From NCBI GenBank assembly GCA_964633205.1, contig CAZWFN010000045.1, positions 1 to 41,553 of the forward strand: a DNA stretch of 41,553 bases. The letters are read 5' to 3'. The stretch's first letter is position 1, and each line of letters opens with the position of its first letter. A program made the position numbers and the translations under genes. Positions 41,418 to 41,553 of this stretch are shown piece by piece. This DNA is from CAYVQE01 sp964633205 (GTDB taxonomy: Bacteria; Myxococcota; B64-G9). The notes under the pieces are model-generated. The model was given only the letters and a program-made list of their open reading frames with translations, ran no database searches and was not told where the DNA came from.

Positions 41418-41553
41418 CCAACACCTCGCAGAATCAATGAATTCACCAAAGTCGCCCGACTCTAACCGCAAATGCCATCCAGTGCAAGGCTCCCCCCAAC
41501 CGAGCCATCCGCGCTGTCAGCAAAACAGCGCTACGTCTAGCTGCCGGGCCAGG
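41418..41553. other. Right-edge region upstream of the MopE-like gene
   Basis: No gene is supported. It contains a perfect 7-base stem GCGCTGT (41511-41517) / ACAGCGC (41525-41531) with a 7-base loop. A weak leftward TTGCAC and TTAGAG pair (16-base spacer) could serve the MopE-like gene. Confidence 0.4.

Noticed and set aside
39882..41465. A Val/Ala-rich 527-codon frame antisense to the MopE-like gene
   Set aside because: It is periodic only because the repeats on the other strand are; it starts inside the array and shows no real membrane protein pattern.

Overview
The window is a very GC-rich, gene-dense bacterial chromosome segment. Three things point to a Myxococcota-like or related deltaproteobacterial lineage: a Pkn-type Ser/Thr kinase with C-terminal PEGA repeats, a lipoprotein made of 20 Asp/Cys-rich MopE-type repeats, and a DUF3014 protein. 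This placement is an inference from gene content; no rRNA or other phylogenetic marker was examined. Gaps are short, convergent genes are often separated by 8-40 bases, and many same-strand genes overlap by ATGA, GTGA or TTGA. No tRNA, rRNA, CRISPR array, transposase or phage gene was seen.

Layout. 1-4.7 kb: a 5'-truncated PAS hybrid histidine kinase, then an AT-rich hairpin patch and the PEGA kinase. 4.7-10 kb: an MltF-like lytic transglycosylase lipoprotein with two solute-binding domains, a membrane protein fused to a spermidine-synthase-like domain, and a stand-alone ThiF/E1-like enzyme. 10-12.6 kb: a minus-strand three-gene unit of AAA/ABC-type ATPase, a small acidic partner resembling the MAD4/DUF4276-type proteins, and a HemG-like flavodoxin, joined by two ATGA overlaps. 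The first two look like an acquired two-gene defence module. 12.8-19.2 kb: a DUF1848 radical-SAM-like protein, then a plus-strand cassette DUF1460 - GT2 - DUF4922 - SpoIID/LytB facing an MBL-fold enzyme. None of the four cassette proteins shows a signal peptide although two belong to murein-cleaving families.

19.4-24.2 kb: DUF3014 protein, TesB-like thioesterase, lepA and hemW; the last three overlap by four bases each. 24.2-29.4 kb, minus strand: a soluble histidine kinase coupled to a SpoIIAA-like protein, an aromatic-amino-acid-decarboxylase-type PLP enzyme, an OmpR-type regulator with its membrane kinase, and a DedA protein. 29.5-38.9 kb: queF, an EamA transporter, an aldo/keto reductase, a SPASM-like radical SAM protein, a POT peptide transporter, a calcineurin-like phosphatase lipoprotein, a tail-anchored unknown, and a LmbE deacetylase paired with a GT4 glycosyltransferase. 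39-41.4 kb: the 20-repeat MopE-like lipoprotein.

The most distinctive parts are the apparently cytoplasmic murein-type cassette (13.97-19.23 kb), the ATPase/MAD4-like pair coupled to hemG (10.0-12.6 kb), and two intergenic elements: a 27-base repeat present near 13.85 and 31.0 kb, and a compound palindrome at 2.34-2.43 kb. Family names are from motif recognition and memory; no database search was possible.
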